From: Chondrus crispus
Lineage: Eukaryota > Rhodophyta > Florideophyceae > Gigartinales > Gigartinaceae
Reading direction: 5' to 3'
NCBI RefSeq assembly: GCF_000350225.1
Contig: NW_005179035.1
Location: 1 to 64,000, forward strand
DNA length: 64,000 nucleotides
Position 1 is the first letter of the stretch; each line of letters begins with the position of its first letter. The position numbers and the translations under genes were made by a program. This document shows, in pieces, positions 1 through 10,517 of this stretch. The notes below the pieces were generated by a model. It did not search any database. It was not told where the DNA came from and worked only from the letters and a program-made list of their open reading frames with translations.

Positions 1-1
1 C

Positions 2-608
2 ACCCCCACCCCCATTGCCCCGCGACCCCCACCTCCTACCCCACCCACCTACCTGGCCTTCCACACCGACACCCTCACACCCACCAACCTTCGACAAGCC
101 CGCCTCGCCCCTGACGCTCACCTCCGGGAACGCTCATGGAACGCCGAGATCGACTCCTTGGAGAAACGTGGCACAATCACCTACGTTCCCCGTACCTCTG
201 TCCCTCCGAGCACCCGCATTCTCCCCCTTCATTTTCTTCTTCGCCTCAAACGCGACACAGACGGCAACATCACCTCCCACAAAACGCGCTGCACAGTTCG
301 CGGCGACCAACAAGTGCCTCACCTCCACTACGATCCCGATAATGTCTCAAGCCATGTCGCTGATCGGGATGCCATCCGTTCTGCCCTCCCCCTCGCCATC
401 TCCCAGCAACTCATCGCCGACCACTGGGACCTGGAATCCGCTTTTCTCCACGAACTCCTCCCCCCGACCGAAACCCTCTACATTCACCAACCACCCCGCT
501 TTGATGGCTCTTACAAGTACCCCAATCACGTCGGTCTCCTCAAAGGGAACCTGTACGGCCTCAAACAGGCTTGCCGCATCTTCATAAGCGGCCTTGCCTC
601 CTCCCTCC
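2..608 (+). pseudogene. Ty1/copia reverse transcriptase, 5' part (interrupted)
   Basis: One reading frame stays open from base 2 to 608 and continues off the left edge of the window. It carries the start of the copia-type reverse transcriptase domain (RVT_2): an early A..E..SLEKRGT segment, a basic stretch with a KTRCTVRG-like motif, AFLHELL, and the family signature LYGLKQA near base 560. The frame is cut by the LTR element that begins at 609. If that insertion and one copy of the 5-bp target duplication are disregarded, the frame runs on into the copia segment at 6977, so this is the left half of a single interrupted pol gene. Protease and integrase would lie outside the window. Confidence 0.85.
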
Positions 609-1303
609 TATAGTATAACCCCCCCTGGGGGCTTTTTAGTTAGATTGGATAAACAACAGGATCCCCTACGGTAGAGCTCGACGCTCTACAGTACAACCGC
701 GCGTGTCCACGCGTACACCACGGGGACAAGGGACACGCGCGTACACGTGCACACGTGTACCACGCGCGAACGAAGGGCGCACGCACCACGGGTGATACGT
801 GTACTGTCAGCCTCGACATAGCTGACAGTATTACAGTGCAGGCCGACCTGCACTACAGTAGCCCACTACAGTACCTCGGTACTGTAGTGTTATGATAGAT
901 TGTTTTGTATATTAATATGGAGCGGACCGGCGGCGGTGGAAGGGGACAAGCACGGACTTGTCACCCACCGACCGTCAAGGTCCGACTCCCCGCTTATTCT
1001 AGAACGGGTTCCCACTAGCCCGTATCAAGTTAGAAACCGAGCGGGCAGGGGACGCGCAAGCACGCGAGCGAGCCTAGATCCGCCTCCGCCCGTCAGCGCT
1101 GGAACGTCACCCAGCGCTGCGCCGGGGCGTCGAGGCGTAGATCGGCCCGCGCGTGCACGCGTCCCCGACCGTACCCGCTCTACCACTGCTACCCCGGGCT
1201 CGCCCGGTTCCGTTACCTGGGGTTGCTTCCCGTCTTCCCGCCGATCGGGGTCTCCTCAAGAACTGATTATACACCCCCCTCCGTTGGGGGTGTTTATACT
1301 ACA
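609..1303 (+). repeat. 5' LTR of the nested element
   Basis: This 695-bp repeat matches 6277-6971 almost base for base. It contains short perfect inverted repeats, for example CACTACAGTACC / GGTACTGTAGTG near 862-890, and a TA-rich TTTGTATATTAATATGG stretch at about 902-919 that could serve as a promoter. The frames open in it are repeated in the other LTR and resemble no protein, so I do not annotate them. Confidence 0.9.
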
Positions 1304-1379
1304 GTAGTCTCCCGACCTCGAAGACTCTACGATCGTTCCGAGAAGACGGCCGATTTCCTCCGCGTCCGTATGCGTCGAG

Positions 1380-2690
1380 ATGAGCGAAGGGTCCGAACCC
1401 TCGGTCCACTCCGCACCGACCGATATGCAGGCGTCCGCGCTACGCGTCCGATCCGACGACGGCGCCGCAGGTCCTCGGGATCGCGAACCGTCGCCGGACT
1501 ACTCAGAAGGACGCGCTCTCACGATGTACGAACGCATCGCGAAGTATATCGAGGATGTCCGGACATCCCTTCGTGTCGACGTGACCGACCAGGTCTACGC
1601 CCGCTGTCCTGACGAGTCGCGCTCCCTTCACGAAGGAAAGTTTGAGCGCGTGACTCAGTCCTGGGAGAGCCTGCGCGCGCGTTCGCCGACCAGTTGCACT
1701 CCGTCTAGTGTTGGTCGAGGACGCGCGCATCGAGGCCCCTACGGCGGACGTTGCAGGTCTACCCGCGAGTACGAACTCCGGGGTACGACGGGACACGCAG
1801 CCTTCCCCATCTGCCGAACAGATGGGAGCGTTTGCGCATGCGGCTGCGGAACTCAACTCGACGCGCCGGCGCGCTCGTGAGTTAGAACAGGACTCGGCCG
1901 TAAGGTCGCCCGGAGCCCCCCCGAGAGGGCCCGGTGCCACTGTTCCTCCGGGCGCGTCCGATGCGCAGGAGTGGACTCCGACTGGTGCCGTCACCAGTCG
2001 GAGCGCGGAGGATATCAAACCAACGGCGGACGCGAACTTCGCGTCCGAGACTCAAGCTCTGCCGCATGCCCCCGGAAGCATGCGGCAGTTGCCACAGGTA
2101 CCGTACGGGCAAGCCCAGGACCGCGGAGGAGCCGCTCGCGGATCCGAAGAACCCATGTTCTCCGTCGATCCTCGCTGGGGCGGCTACCCGCCGGTGGATT
2201 ACACCGCGCACCCCGGTCCGGTAGACGTACGTAAACTACCCGTCACCCCGTCAGGCGCGTTCGTAAGATGGAACAGCCATCGGCCGAAAGGTCGCCCGGA
2301 GCCCCCCCAAGAGGGCCCGGTGCAACTGTACCTCTGAACGCGCCCGATGCGCAAGAAGGGAGCCCGACTGGTGCCGACACCAGTCGGGTCACTGGGCAGC
2401 GCAGCCCCAAGACAGAGGCGAATTTCGCGTCCGAGACCCAAGCCCTACCGCATGTCGCCGGAGACATGCGGTAGATGACACGCGTACCGTACGTGGACGA
2501 CAAAAGACGCGGAGATACCGCCCGCGGATCAAGAGAACCGATTCTCTCTTTCGATCCCGGCTGCAGCGGCTATCAGCCGGTGGATCTCACCGCGCACACC
2601 GGTCCGGTAGACGTCCGTAAGCTACACGAATTCTTAAGCGGACTAGCCCCTGCGACCCGGGCCGCAGTGGCTGAGGCGGTCCAATGATTG
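1380..2690 (+). pseudogene. gag-like low-complexity region with internal duplication
   Basis: Several overlapping frames rich in Pro, Arg, Ser and Ala fill this stretch just after the 5' LTR, where gag is expected. No zinc knuckle or capsid motif is visible, so the assignment rests on position only. A block at about 1899-2240 is repeated at about 2281-2625 (period near 385 bp). Both copies hold the peptides GRPxGPPxxGP, PTGAxTSR and VDYTAHPGPVDVRKL or close variants. In the second copy the frame runs on as LHEFLSGLAPATRAAVAEAVQ to a stop near 2687. Confidence 0.35.
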
Positions 2691-3377
2691 CCCGGACAAC
2701 AGAAGACAGACCTTCCAACGATCCGCCGTATCGCGACGGCGGGAGGCACAGCGTGCCGCGCTCGGCGCGGTTTGCCGCTGCCGGATCCGAAACCGGCAGC
2801 GAGGGGGAATCGAACCCCGAGGTCGTATGCGACAAGTTCGTCTGCGGCATCCCTCCACATAGGAGAACATGAGGAGCAGGCCGACCCTGACCTCATTACG
2901 CGAGACTACAAGCCCGTGGGAGGCCGACCTCCCATGCCAACGTCATCAAGGTTGACCGGACGCTTCGCTACCGCGTACGCCCACACTCCAAGGGCGCCCG
3001 GTGGTACGGACCACCGGGTCGCGGAGCTCGACATCTCGCATCGAGATGGACGCCCCAAAAGAACCAACCGATAACCCTGTGGGTCCGGTGGCGACCACCA
3101 TCCGCGAAGAACGCGAAGGCGCCCAGGATTCCGTAAGCCCGGCGCGTGTTACCGTAAGAGAAGACACCCTGACCTCCGTAGGTCAAATGCCACGGACCGA
3201 CCGTGAAGGCACCGGGGCTTCCGTAAGCCCCGTGCACAAGATAGAGCGTCAGGCGTGTGCCGATGCAACACGCCCCAAAAATCCTACCGAACGCCGTGTC
3301 GCCGAGGGGATCTCACATGCGCTACACCTCACCGACTTCACCGATTTAGCCGGGGAGGCAGAAGCTAGCCAACCTAG

Positions 3378-3809
3378 TTCCGCAGAGAGGACACTCGTCG
3401 AGAAGGCAAGGATCGGTACGGACGACCCCCGGCCAAGTGGCCGCCGCCGACGGAAGGCACTCGAACCATCACGATCGATCGTGATGGTGTCACCGAGCGA
3501 GTCTCCGCCGACCGCTGCGTGTACGCGCCGTCTCCGATAGACGCGCCACAAGCAAGCACGACGACCCCGCGGGACCTCGCCGATAAGGTCACCGCGGGAA
3601 CGCAGTATGCCGTCGAACGGCTACTGAGACATCGAGTCATGGAAGACGGAATTACAGAGTTCCTCATCAAGTGGGCGGATTACGACGCGCCCACTTGGAC
3701 TGCGCGGACTCACGTCCCGGAGGAGTTGGTGTCTCGTTACGCCCAACACCTCCGGAGACGTACCGGCAGAGACCTCACCCAAACCGTGAACGCCGACGTT
3801 CACGCTTAA
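3378..3809 (+). pseudogene. Chromovirus integrase tail with chromodomain
   Basis: The frame opens after a TAG at 3375 and runs to the stop at 3807. The first part (TRTITIDRDGVTERVSADR) resembles the segment after the integrase core of Ty3/gypsy pol, where an SxDR motif is typical. From about 3603 it reads as a chromodomain: YAVERLLRHR, then EFLIKWADYD, TWT, and a closing EELVSRYAQ helix, matching the family pattern Y.VE.I..HR...EYLVKW.GY...TW....L. Chromodomains on retrotransposon integrases are known to guide insertion towards marked chromatin. The integrase core is absent. No ATG precedes the domain in this frame. Confidence 0.7.
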
Positions 3810-6276
3810 AGGGGGGGCCCTCAACCGCTCTTTCGCGGATTAACCCCAGCTTGCACGAACAGACTAAATGGGGAAGCGAAGGAGGACGGTGGACCCTATC
3901 CGAGGGTCACAGCCGCGGACGTGTTCAAGTCAAGTCGTCGTGACTTCTCGGACGTCAAGGACGCGAGACATAAGAACAGGACAGTACGATCTGCCAGAAA
4001 AAAATGTTGTGCCCTCGTAATGAACGACATTACGAGGACCGCGAAACCCGGTTCGGATCGGAAAAGTCGGACGACCCCCCCCCGAACAGGATTGCCGGAC
4101 GATCCCGTAAGTCCAGCAACCATGGCGAGGAGGGGCGCCCGAAGAACGAGGAGATCAACAGTGGGATCACGAGAGCCCTTGGTGGGCAGCGTAAGCGACT
4201 AAGAATGCCCGTCGCTTTGGTCTCGGTATAACCGAGAAGGTTGGGACTCACTTCGAGCCCTCTGTCCGCAGCCGGGTCCGATAACCCGACGGACGACGTG
4301 GTCATGACCCTATCGATTGGGGTCGTGCGCGAGGAAACGCGCAAAAGTCGTGTGCAGATGAGCAGGCGAGTGAGGCTGCGTTCGCCTCAACAGTCGCCAG
4401 GATAGTTAAGGAAGGGGCGGAAGCGCGGGAGCAACTCGGTTGGAGGGCCACCAATGTATGCGCACGGACGCGAGACCCGTCAAAACCGCCGCGGAGACAT
4501 GCCCTGTAATAAGGAAAATTACGGGACATGGGAACGTTACACGTGAGCGGCGCCAGGTGCACGCCATTCGCCAGCACCGCTTGCGTAATTACCAAATCAT
4601 CACCCCCACCGCCCCCTGAAAATAACGGAAAATTAGCGGGGAGAATTACACTGGCAAGTGCGGGAAGCGCCACCGAGCCACATGTAATCGATGACAGGGC
4701 AGCGATACGTGCGTCGCGCCCGACACTTGGCAATAACCACCAACGGGCGGGGACTCATTTTTTTGGCAAAAATACATTTTCGCGAGAAAATTATTTTTTG
4801 GAATTATTTTTTTGGGGGATTTAATCAAGGTCAATGCGCTTCTGCGCACGTGCAGGGCTGGACAGCGCGCGCACGTGCGTGTCGCACTGTAGAGAATGCG
4901 CTCTGCAGCAGTTGCCGGACAGAAACGCGCACGCGCTCGCGGTATCTGCCTTCACTACCGGCCCTGCGTCTCCGCTCCTTCCTTCCGCCCGCGCCATGCT
5001 GCTCCGCCGCGCGTGCTGGCACCGCGCTGCCCTGCGAGCCCTCACCGCCGACGGCGAGTGGGCCAAAGAGAATTGCATTCGTCGCGCGCCCCGCCCTCGC
5101 CATCGGTGGCGAGGGTCGCGAAGGATAAGGACCGCTCCGCGCATTGGTCGCGGGCCGCGCCCTCGCCATCGGTGGCGAGGGTCGCGAAGGATAAGGACTG
5201 CGCTGCGAATTCGTCGCGCGTCGCGCCCTCGCCATCGGTGGCGAGGGTCGCGAAGGATAAGGACCGTGCCGCGCGTCGTTGGCCGCCGCGCCCTGGCCAT
5301 CGGTGGCGAGGGCCGATAAGGATAAGGATTGTCGTCGCGCGTCGTTGCGCGCCGCGCCCTCGCCACGGTGGCGAGGGCTGATAAGGATACGGATCGTCGT
5401 CGCTCGTCGTTGCGCGCGGATACGCACGGATAAGGATCGTCGCCACGCGTCGTTGCGCGCCGCGCCCTCGCCACAGACAGCGAGGGCCGGCAAGTCTACA
5501 GTACGGGGGGGCGGTACCGACCGCCACCGCCCGGACACAGGCCCCGGAGCCCCCCAGCTCGCGCCGGTATAATGCTGCAAACCGTGCGGCGGAAGCCGAC
5601 GGCGCGCCCGCCACGAAGGCGAGGTACTCCAGATAGAAAACGGACTTTGCGTCTTCGCGCTCTCGCCTCGACGGCGAGCGGCAAGAAGAAGGGTAGCGAA
5701 GGACTACGCGTCCGCGCACTTCCCCGATGGCGAGTGGCGCCGCCAGTGAGGCGACCGTCGCGAGCGCAATTGTGAATGCCGATCACACACCGGACGGACC
5801 TCCGCGCATCGGACGCTGCGGTCGTACGAGAGGAGCCGTTCATCCTCGCGCCTCTCGTTGCTCTACGAAGAGAGCCATGTTCAAACAGCATGATGGCCAC
5901 GCAGAGTGACGACCGCCGGCAACCGCGAGGAGAGAAGCGCTACCCGTAAAGGCGCCGCACGAAGCGCCTTGTACGCGATCGTCGCCCCGGACAGAGGGCA
6001 GCGACGGTAGATGAGGGTGAAGGGGAGTATGAGCGGTGCTCCTCGACGGGGACCGGGCGCGCAGCGAGGAAGGACGCCAAATGCCGGGCGAGGGATGACG
6101 GAGGAGGACAACCAACGGAAGGGGTGAACAAGAACGGAGACCACGACGTACGAGGAAGTGAGGAACGAACGCAGGCGGGGGGCGATAGGGAAACGAGGAT
6201 CGAGTCTGGGAGGGAAGCACGAGTCACCCTACAAGCACATTTGAACGCGGACGTTCACACTTGTGGGGGGGGGCCG
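3810..6276. other. 2.45-kb filler between the pol stop and the 3' LTR
   Basis: No protein-coding gene is recognised here. The sequence just after the chromodomain stop (about 3786-3815, a GAACGC-GACGTTCAC motif followed by a G run) recurs at about 6243-6275, immediately before the 3' LTR. This suggests the LTR was once adjacent to the stop and that foreign DNA was acquired between the two copies. The filler includes a T-rich patch near 4757-4815 and the GC-rich tandem array at 5094-5490. Confidence 0.6.
5094..5490. repeat. Tandem array of ~66-bp hairpin units
   Basis: Units begin with CCCTCGCC at 5094, 5160, 5226, 5291 (variant), 5357 and, after a degraded stretch, 5465, giving a period of 65-66 bp. 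Each of the first units contains CCTCGCC-ATCGGT-GGCGAGG, an inverted repeat able to form a 7-8 bp hairpin with a 6-base loop, followed by a conserved TCGCGAAGGATAAGGA-like segment. Open frames on both strands here follow from the stop-free GC-rich repeats and are not genes. Confidence 0.85.
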
Positions 6277-6971
6277 TGTAGTATAACCCCCCCTGGGGGC
6301 TTTTTAGTTAGATTGGATAAACAACAGGATCCCCTACGGTAGAGCTCGACGCTCTACAGTACAACCGCGTGTGTCCACGTGTACACCACGGGGACAAGGG
6401 ACACGCGCGTACACGTGCACACGTGTACCACGCGCGAACGAAGGGCGCACGCACCACGGGTGATACGTGTACTGTCAGCCTCGACATAGCTGACAGTATT
6501 ACAGTGCAGGCCGACCTGCACTACAGTAGCCCACTACAGTACCTCGGTACTGTAGTGTTATGATAGATTGTTTTGTATATTAATATGGAGCGGACCGGCG
6601 GCGGTGGAAGGGGACAAGCACGGACTTGTCACCCACCGACCGTCAAGGTCCGACTCCCCGCTTATTCTAGAACGGGTTCCCACTAGCCCGTATCAAGTTA
6701 GAAACCGAGCGGGCAGGGGACGCGCAAGCACGCGAGCGAGCCTAGATCCGCCTCCGCCCGTCAGCGCTGGAACGTCACCCAGCGCTGCGCCGGGGCGTCG
6801 AGGCGTAGATCGGCCCGCGCGTGCACGCGTCCCCGACCGTACCCGCTCTACCACTGCTACCCCGGGCTCGCCCGGTTCCGTTAGCTGGGGTTGCTTCCCG
6901 TCTTCCCGCCGATCGGGGTCTCCGCAAGAACTGAGTATACACCCCACTCCGTTGGGGGTGTTGATACTACA
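6277..6971 (+). repeat. 3' LTR of the nested element
   Basis: Near-identical copy of 609-1303, with intact TGTAGTATAAC start and TGATACTACA end, preceded by a G-rich tract and followed by the CCTCC target duplication at 6972-6976. Confidence 0.9.
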
Positions 6972-6976
6972 CCTCC

Positions 6977-8121
6977 GACTCCTCAATTTTGAACGCCTAA
7001 CGAGCGACAGCTGCACCTTTATCGTCCGCCGTCCCGAAAGTCAATCCGTCATTTTATTTGTCATAACTGTCGATGACTTCCTGGTCATCCCCAACGACCG
7101 CTCCCTCGTCAATGAATTCAAACGACAGCTTCAGGCGAAGTACACGCTCAAAGACCTCGGGCCCGTGAAACAAATCCTCGGCTGAAAAGTCACCCGCACA
7201 GCTACATCCCTCACAATCAACCAGCCGCACTACACGGAGGACGTCCTCACGCGATATCGCATGGAAAAAAGCAACCCTTCGCCAACCCTGTACGCCGAAA
7301 TCGACCTCTCCGCTCGCAAACCTGACGAAGACCCACTCCCCGCGACCTACCAGTACGACAGCGCCATCGGCTCCTTGCCATACCTTGCCGACTCAACTCG
7401 GCCAGACCTCGCCTTCATAACCGGTCTCTTAGGCCGCTACAATCATGATCCATCTATGCGCCATTGGAAAGCCTTCCATCGCGTCCTGCGATACCTCCGA
7501 CATACCCCCCACCGAGGCATCACCTACACCACATCCCCTGCTCCCATGCATGCATACTGCGACTCCGACTACGGAGACTGCCCCGATACGCGACGCTCCA
7601 CGTCTGGTTTCATTGCCATTTGGCAAAATGCTCCCATTTCCTGGCAATCAAAGCGCCAGCGCTTCGTTACCGCATCAAGCTGGGAGACCGAATATGTCGC
7701 GGGGTTCCATGCCGCTCAGCACCTCACGCATCTACGCCGCCTTATTCAAGACCTGACACAATCCGACGACCTTCCGCCTACAAGTCTATGAATGGACAAT
7801 GTCTCCACGCTGAAAACAGCCACATCGGACCACCCCACGCCCAAGTTGAAGCACGTTGACATCAAGTACCGCTTCCTAACAGAACAAGCCCTCCGAAAAC
7901 GCCTCACTCTCCTTCACGTCCCTTCTACATCCAACCCCGCTGATTGCCTAACCAAAGCGCTCAAACCCGCCGTCTTCCAACAGCAGCTCGCGCTCCTTCA
8001 CCTCTCCTCATGCGACCTGCCGAGTGCGGCGACTGCTGTACGACAAGCTGCATCCACTCAGCAGGCCCACATTCCTTCATCTACTCAACTCCTTTCTCAC
8101 CCATCACTTACTATACGGTAG
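6977..8121 (+). pseudogene. Ty1/copia reverse transcriptase end and RNase H
   Basis: The copia pol frame resumes directly after the nested element. It contains the polymerase motif TVDDF (family consensus YVDD), then KYTLKDLGPVKQILG, a connection segment with YDSAIGSLPYLADSTRPDLAF, and the RNase H domain: AYCDSDYGDC..RRSTSGF, APISWQSK and ETEYVAG. It ends with the KHVDIKYRFLTEQ...VPSTSNPADCLTKAL tail typical of copia RNase H. Two in-frame TGA codons (7183-7185 and 7789-7791) break it, both where a tryptophan would fit. No copia 3' LTR could be recognised beyond 8121. Confidence 0.88.
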
Positions 8122-8216
8122 CGACCTGGACACGTTTAGCCACACCACACCACAGTACTTAAGCCCGTCGTCGCCCCCTCCAGTAAACTGAGTGGGCATC
8201 ATCGCCCTTGATCACA

Positions 8217-9012
8217 CTCAGATTGCCAAAACAGGCCTGCTGTAAATCACAGGAAGAATCTGGAGTGTGACTGGATTTAATAATGAATGGGTTCAGAAAC
8301 TTTGCTGCCGCCCACAGAGGCGCGTTAGTCATCCTGTGCAGTGACTCTCAAGACTTGACAACAAGCATGGATTGCTTTTATCTTTGGCTAAATGTTGCCA
8401 GTAGGGGGGCGACAAGGTGCTCTTTTCATGGGAGGCGATTTCACGATTTCTTCAGTATTGGGAGGCCAACTGCCGAAATATGATCAAACAGTAGGGCAAA
8501 ATGACGCCTTATCTGTTTTGGTGGCTGTCCTGCACCCCGCCCGCCGTCACCCTCCCAGACGCCCATTTCGCCACCGCACGCCCCCTGCTTGCCGCGCAGC
8601 GGGCCCTCCCAGCTCCACGCAACCCGCTGCGTCGCCGCTGCCACCCATGCCTTTCTGCCCTTCGCCATCGATGCCTTCCCCGTCCCCTCCGCTACACCTG
8701 CCCCCGCTGCCGTGGTTGCCGTGTCTGAACATATGCAGAAATTTTAGAATTTCTCGCGTAGGTGGGGACTACTGTAGTTGAAACATTGCTGGGATGTGGG
8801 GATAAGCATTCTGATTGGTCAATGGGAAGATGTGGGACCGAGCCTTTTGATTTGCTTCTAAATGTGGCAGTAGAGTGAGTACTGTACCTGCCATCAGTTC
8901 AGTCGAATGATCGTAATGTACCCTTCGAAGGGTACCCGAGGGTACTGAACCGCATACACTTTATAGTATAAAGTGACATCACTGTATAAAGTTATACAGT
9001 GATGTCACTGTA
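8217..9012 (-). repeat. Left arm, part A, of an inverted duplication
   Basis: On the minus strand this matches about 15540-16310 nearly base for base, beginning at the CTCAGATTGCC end. It is continued by 12754-12865 once the piggyBac element between them is ignored. A 129-codon frame (8392-8781) is conserved in both arms but resembles nothing known and is proline-rich through a GC-rich patch. The inner end is packed with perfect palindromes, for example GTACCCTTCGAAGGGTAC near 8919-8936 and 18-bp arms at 8972-8989 / 8992-9009. Confidence 0.8.
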
Positions 9013-9032
9013 CAGTGCCGAAAAAAAGTATA

Positions 9033-10296
9033 GGGACAGCATCAATACTCACATTGCTGGCATACAGTATTGTAAAGGCCAAATTTGAGGTGCGTCTAGG
9101 ACTGTAAAAGCAACGAGGAGACCGAATCTGGGGTCGGATTGAAAGATCGAGAGCTCATTCACATGATATTTATAGAAACCTTATTTATGGGTGTTCGAAA
9201 GTATAAGGTACAGCGCATGTCTTTCACTACTTCATTGCTCCTAGTACTTCGTCGGACCTCCCTTTGCCATTAGACACTCAAAGCACCGCTTTTGCATGGA
9301 ACGGACAAGCTTTTCCAGGCATTCTTCTGAAACTTCGTCCCACGCTTCCATGATAACTTCTAAAAGCTCATCCACGTCCCTAAATTGACGTTGGTGTGCA
9401 TAAACCGTTCGCGCTAGGATGCCCCATAAATTCTCGATAGGATTCAGGTCAGGTGACTTGGCAGGCCACTCTAAGAGAGGAATTTCCTCCTCGTCAAACC
9501 ACTGAAACGTACGTCTAGCGCGGTGTATAGATGCACCATCCTGCATAAACACCCAACTTGGACCCATTTCTTGATCCACAAACGGCAAAAGATAGGACTC
9601 CAATGTATCTATATACTTAATAGCATCCTGCTTTCCATTTAAAACGGAGAGCTCGCACTTCTTAGTACCAGAAAAAGCGCCCCAAACCATTACAGAATCC
9701 CCACCCTGCTGCCGTTTTGAGAACATCCGCTTGTCGGTCCGTAAATCGTGCCAATAGTACCCGAACCCATCCGGCCCGTCCAAGTTGAATTTCTTCTCGT
9801 CCGACCACACCACATTCATCCAATCCGACACCGTCCAAGTGACCTTTTCGCGACACCACACGTGGCCACGACGTTACGGGAGCGCGAGAGATGCGCTGCA
9901 ATTCGCCTAATTGTCCAATTGTTGAGACGAAGAGCCTGTATCTGCCATTGTTCATGCTGGCTCAGATCCGTACCGCGAGGCATTTTTTGCTGTGTCGAAG
10001 TGAGCTACCGCATGTTTTGCGCTTTCGCCTTCCTTTTGTATGCGTCTAGTCTCTTTTACCAGTCTTTTCGCGGGAGATACTGCACTGTGTAGAGCGGGGT
10101 TTTAAAGAAACTGCTGTGTACCTCATACTTTCGAACACCCATAAATAAGGTTTCTATAAATATCATGTGAATGAGCTCTCGATCTTTCAATCCGACCCCA
10201 GATTCGGTCTCCTCGTTGCTTTTACAGTCCTAGACGCACCTCAAATTTGGCCTTTACAATATTGTATGCCAGCAATGTGAGTATTGATGCTGTCCC
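9033..10296 (-). mobile_element. Tc1/mariner element with 179-bp inverted repeats
   Basis: The element runs from GGGACAGC to GCTGTCCC and is flanked by TA (9031-9032 and 10297-10298), the standard Tc1/mariner duplication. Its terminal inverted repeats are long, about 179 bp each (9033-9211 and 10118-10296), and almost identical. It sits inside the left terminal repeat of the piggyBac element, so it is the younger insertion. At 1264 bp it has the usual size for the group, but its transposase gene is broken. Confidence 0.9.
9241..9983 (-). pseudogene. Tc1-like DD34E transposase, internally deleted
   Basis: Translation from the ATG at 9983 gives a classic Tc1 N-terminus, MPRGTDLSQHEQWQIQALRL, leading into a helix-turn-helix with RRIAAHLSRSRNVV. 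That frame is then lost. The catalytic domain continues in another frame (9861-9241) with VVWSDEKKFNL (first Asp), FMQDGASIHRA (second Asp) and SPDLNPIENLWG (Glu), matching DD34E. The second DNA-binding helix-turn-helix and linker expected between the two parts are missing, so this copy is inactive. The catalytic half has no other breaks. Confidence 0.88.
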
Positions 10297-10517
10297 TATC
10301 CCCTCGACTGTACTGAATTTGCCCCTAGACAGGGGCCAATACAGTTAAGGTCTGGCCCATCACAGAGGACCACGACGCATAATTTATCATAAGCTACGTA
10401 TGAGTTGTCAAAAACTCGTTCAATTCATCTGTACCGCCTTTCCTGTTGCTGTCCATTTAAAAACAAGGCTAGAATCGCGTTCTACGGCTCTTTCTACCGT
10501 GGAATACACCGACACAT

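Larger units (their letters stand above)
609..6971 (+). mobile_element. LTR retrotransposon derivative nested in copia
   Basis: The element is bounded by two 695-bp direct repeats (609-1303 and 6277-6971) and flanked by the 5-bp duplication CCTCC (604-608 and 6972-6976). The LTRs start TGTAGTATAAC (second base mutated in the left copy) and end ATACTACA. A G-rich tract directly before 6277 fits a polypurine tract. The 4.97-kb interior has no recognisable protease, reverse transcriptase, RNase H or integrase core. It keeps a gag-like region and the C-terminal tail of a gypsy-type integrase with a chromodomain, so it looks like a large deletion derivative of a chromovirus that would need enzymes from elsewhere. 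The LTRs differ at only about ten positions by eye, suggesting recent insertion. Confidence 0.88.

Noticed and set aside
900-1612. Open frames of 129-135 codons in the 5' LTR, repeated at 6568-7185
   Set aside because: They lie in LTR sequence, are Arg/Pro-rich shadows of GC-rich DNA, match no family and in the 3' copy merely run on into copia coding sequence.
5091-5490. Regularly spaced repeats resembling a CRISPR array
   Set aside because: The unit is a continuous ~66-bp tandem repeat without unique spacers and the context is a eukaryotic retroelement.
7183-7791. Reassigned genetic code with TGA read as tryptophan
   Set aside because: Intact genes here (piggyBac transposase, the Academ-type protein, the membrane proteins) use TGG for tryptophan and have no internal TGA, so ordinary nonsense mutations are the simpler reading.
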